Positions 5,003-6,241 of a stretch of 6,241 bases of DNA are shown here, piece by piece. The notes below the pieces were generated by a model. It saw nothing but the letters and a program-made list of their open reading frames with translations, made no database searches and was not told where the DNA came from. The translations under genes and the position numbers were made by a program. The first letter of the stretch is position 1. Each line of letters starts with the position of its first letter. This DNA is from Methylotenera_A sp040387515 (GTDB lineage Bacteria; Pseudomonadota; Gammaproteobacteria; Burkholderiales; Methylophilaceae), in the NCBI GenBank assembly GCA_040387515.1, contig JAZKDP010000039.1, forward strand, positions 1 to 6,241, read 5' to 3'.

Positions 5003-5872
5003 TTAATGATGATTAACCCGTTTTTCGCTTAACTCTAAAGCCAATAATGTGTTTTCCATTAGCGTCGCTACCGTCATAGGTCCCACGCCGCCTGGCACGG
5101 GTGTAATGTAACTAGCACGTTGTTTTGCCGCTTCGAAATCCACATCGCCACAAATCGTGCCATCATCTAGACGGTTAATACCAATATCAATCACAATTGC
5201 GCCAGGTTTAATCCATTCACCTTTAATAAGCCCTGGTTTGCCTGCAGCAGCGACAATTAAATCGGCACGTTTAATATTTTCAGCCAAATTTTTAGTATGG
5301 CGATGGCAACTGGTGGTTGTGCAGCCAGCTAATAATAACTCTAATGCCATTGGTCGTCCTACATGGTTAGAAACGCCCACAATAACCGCATCTAAGCCCA
5401 TTAAATCAATCTTGCTGGCCTGTAGCATCTTAATCACGCCAAATGGCGTGCAAGAGCGTAGCGTAGGTTGGCGCACAGCTAAACGTCCAATGTTGTAAGG
5501 ATGAAAACCATCAACATCTTTATCAACATGAATGCGTTCTGTAATTTTTTCATCCGATATTTGTGGCGGCAATGGTGATTGCACCAAAATACCATCAATA
5601 TTTGAATCATTATTGAGATTATCTATTAACGCAAACAATTCGGCTTCGCTGATCGTTGCAGGCAATTCATGCACAATGGATTTAACCCCGGCTTTTTCGC
5701 TCGCTAAGCGCTTGTTACGTACGTAAATATGAGAGGCTGGATCTGCGCCTACTAGTACAACAGCTAAACAAGGCGCGCGTTTGCCTATGCTTAAACGAGT
5801 AGTGATTTTGACTTTTATGTCATTCAACAACGCTTCTGAAATAGCCTTACCATTGATAATTTGTGCTGTCAT
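5003..5872 (-). CDS. folD: Bifunctional methylene-THF dehydrogenase / methenyl-THF cyclohydrolase
   Basis: This encodes FolD, 289 aa (E. coli 288). It is a cytoplasmic homodimer that oxidises 5,10-methylene-tetrahydrofolate with NADP+ to the methenyl form and hydrolyses that to 10-formyl-tetrahydrofolate, used for purines and for formylating initiator tRNA. The catalytic set is intact: YVRNK with Tyr50 and Lys54, Gln98 in ILVQSPLP (95-102), and Asp121 in KDVDGFHP. The Rossmann nucleotide site shows VIVGVSNHVGRP (163-174), and the C-terminal signature PVPGGVGPMTVATLMENT spans 258-275. The ATG start has no clear Shine-Dalgarno before it. It runs toward dksA, 120 bases downstream; no terminator is visible between them, so read-through into dksA is possible. 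Its 5' spacer is shared with the divergent tRNA cluster; no convincing -35/-10 pair for folD was found. Confidence 0.97.
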   Translation of the reverse strand: MTAQIINGKAISEALLNDIKVKITTRLSIGKRAPCLAVVLVGADPASHIYVRNKRLASEKAGVKSIVHELPATISEAELFALIDNLNNDSNIDGILVQSPLPPQISDEKITERIHVDKDVDGFHPYNIGRLAVRQPTLRSCTPFGVIKMLQASKIDLMGLDAVIVGVSNHVGRPMALELLLAGCTTTSCHRHTKNLAENIKRADLIVAAAGKPGLIKGEWIKPGAIVIDIGINRLDDGTICGDVDFEAAKQRASYITPVPGGVGPMTVATLMENTLLALELSEKRVNHH

Positions 5873-5925
5873 ACGTATAAATTCAACAATTATTAAAAAT
5901 AAATGCTGATTTTAACATATTCGAA

Positions 5926-5954
5926 TTGACCAAAAGGCGGTATTGCGCTATATT
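5926..5954 (+). promoter_or_regulatory. Promoter of the tRNA cluster
   Basis: TTGACC (5926-5931, 5 of 6) and TATATT (5949-5954, 5 of 6) are spaced by exactly 17 bases. Transcription would begin near 5961, only about four bases before the mature 5' end of tRNA-Pro. The short leader and near-consensus boxes suit a strong stable-RNA promoter. Such promoters are the typical targets of DksA/ppGpp repression, and dksA itself lies 1 kb away; any direct link is inference. Confidence 0.75.
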
Positions 5955-5964
5955 TCTGCCTCTT

Positions 5965-6041
5965 CGGCGTGTAGCGTAGCCTGGTAGCGCGCCTGCTTTG
6001 GGAGCAGGATGTCGGGAGTTCGAATCTCTCCACGCCGACCA
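5965..6041 (+). tRNA. tRNA-Pro (anticodon UGG)
   Basis: This is a complete 77-base tRNA with encoded CCA. The acceptor stem CGGCGTG pairs with CACGCCG, followed by discriminator A and CCA (6039-6041). The anticodon stem CCTGC/GCAGG encloses the loop TTTGGGA with anticodon TGG, and the T loop shows GTTCGAATC. It is the first gene of the cluster and reads CCA, and by wobble other proline codons. A run of seven Ts follows at 6043-6049, but no stem precedes it apart from the tRNA itself, so it need not terminate. Confidence 0.97.
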
Positions 6042-6082
6042 GTTTTTTTGGTCTTGTTTTAAAGTCGTTATTTGTAACCAAT

Positions 6083-6159
6083 CTGCCCGTAGCTCAACCG
6101 GATAGAGCACCAGCCTTCTAAGCTGGGGGTTACAGGTTCGATTCCTGTCGGGCAGACCA
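6083..6159 (+). tRNA. tRNA-Arg (anticodon UCU)
   Basis: This is a complete 77-base tRNA with encoded CCA. The acceptor CTGCCCG pairs with CGGGCAG, followed by ACCA (6156-6159). The D arm is AGCTCAACCGGATAGAGC, the anticodon stem CCAGC/GCTGG encloses CTTCTAA with anticodon TCT, and the T arm ACAGGTTCGATTCCTGT is canonical. It reads AGA and AGG codons. It lies 41 bases after tRNA-Pro with no separate promoter seen, so cotranscription is likely. Confidence 0.97.
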
Positions 6160-6192
6160 AATCTGTTTGTAGTTTCAACATCTCGTTTCAAT

Positions 6193-6241
6193 GGTGGCTG
6201 TAGCTCAGTTGGTAGAGTCCAGGATTGTGATTCCTGTTGTC
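6193..6241 (+). tRNA. tRNA-His (anticodon GUG), cut by the window end
   Basis: The first 49 bases of a tRNA are present. The 5' end GGTGGCTG includes the extra G (-1, base 6193) that marks histidine tRNAs. The D arm is AGCTCAGTTGGTAGAG, and the anticodon stem CAGGA/TCCTG encloses TTGTGAT with anticodon GTG. The variable region, T arm and 3' end are outside the window. It follows tRNA-Arg by 33 bases and probably belongs to the same transcript. Confidence 0.94.

Noticed and set aside
5157..5726. Two + strand open frames (113 and 64 codons) opposite folD
   Set aside because: Shadows of a complete folD; no ribosome binding site or domain supports them.
5873..5925. Promoter for folD on the - strand
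   Set aside because: A TAAAAT -10-like box is present (5913-5908 region), but no -35 box at acceptable spacing was found, so it was not listed.
6042..6060. T run after tRNA-Pro as a terminator
   Set aside because: Seven Ts follow the CCA end, and GACCA (6037-6041) can pair with TGGTC (6049-6053), but no GC-rich stem precedes the run apart from the tRNA fold, and further tRNAs follow closely, so read-through is more likely.
5883..6191. Open frames of 102 and 62 codons on the - strand opposite tRNA-Pro and tRNA-Arg
   Set aside because: They are the reverse complement of two well-formed tRNA genes plus promoter and spacer; the apparent conservation is that of the tRNAs.

Overview
This is a core chromosomal window from a low-GC member of the Proteobacteria. 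The order infB–rbfA–truB–rpsO–pnp is the classic nusA/infB translation and RNA-metabolism cluster of beta- and gammaproteobacteria. The protein sequences look betaproteobacterial, and the AT-rich composition with the adjoining folD/dksA and tRNA genes would suit a Methylophilaceae-type organism (Methylotenera-like). That family placement is inference from the look of the proteins, not a database result.

Layout. On the + strand, bases 1–138 are the 3' end of infB (translation initiation factor IF-2). A 148-base spacer with a long imperfect hairpin and a weak terminator-like stem follows, then rbfA (30S maturation factor) and truB (tRNA U55 pseudouridine synthase), which starts at TTG only 24 bases after rbfA. 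Two perfect inverted repeats (15 and 11 bp) end truB. A good sigma70-type promoter then drives rpsO (ribosomal protein S15), whose leader can fold into a two-part stem. Between rpsO and pnp (polynucleotide phosphorylase) lie a near-consensus promoter, a strong intrinsic terminator directly behind it, and a 10-bp hairpin close to the pnp ribosome binding site. A GAAA-tetraloop terminator closes pnp and can also serve the convergent dksA.

On the - strand, folD (methylene-THF dehydrogenase/cyclohydrolase) precedes dksA (RNA polymerase secondary-channel factor), which has its own good promoter. Divergent from folD, a stable-RNA promoter starts a + strand tRNA cluster: Pro(UGG), Arg(UCU) and His(GUG), the last cut by the window edge.

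The genes share a theme: making and regulating the translation apparatus (IF-2, RbfA, TruB, S15, tRNAs, DksA) and turning over RNA (PNPase). FolD supplies one-carbon units, including the formyl group for initiator tRNA. No mobile element, CRISPR array, phage gene or unknown protein-coding system was seen. What merits a second look is in the intergenic RNA structures: infB–rbfA, truB–rpsO, the rpsO leader and the rpsO–pnp spacer.
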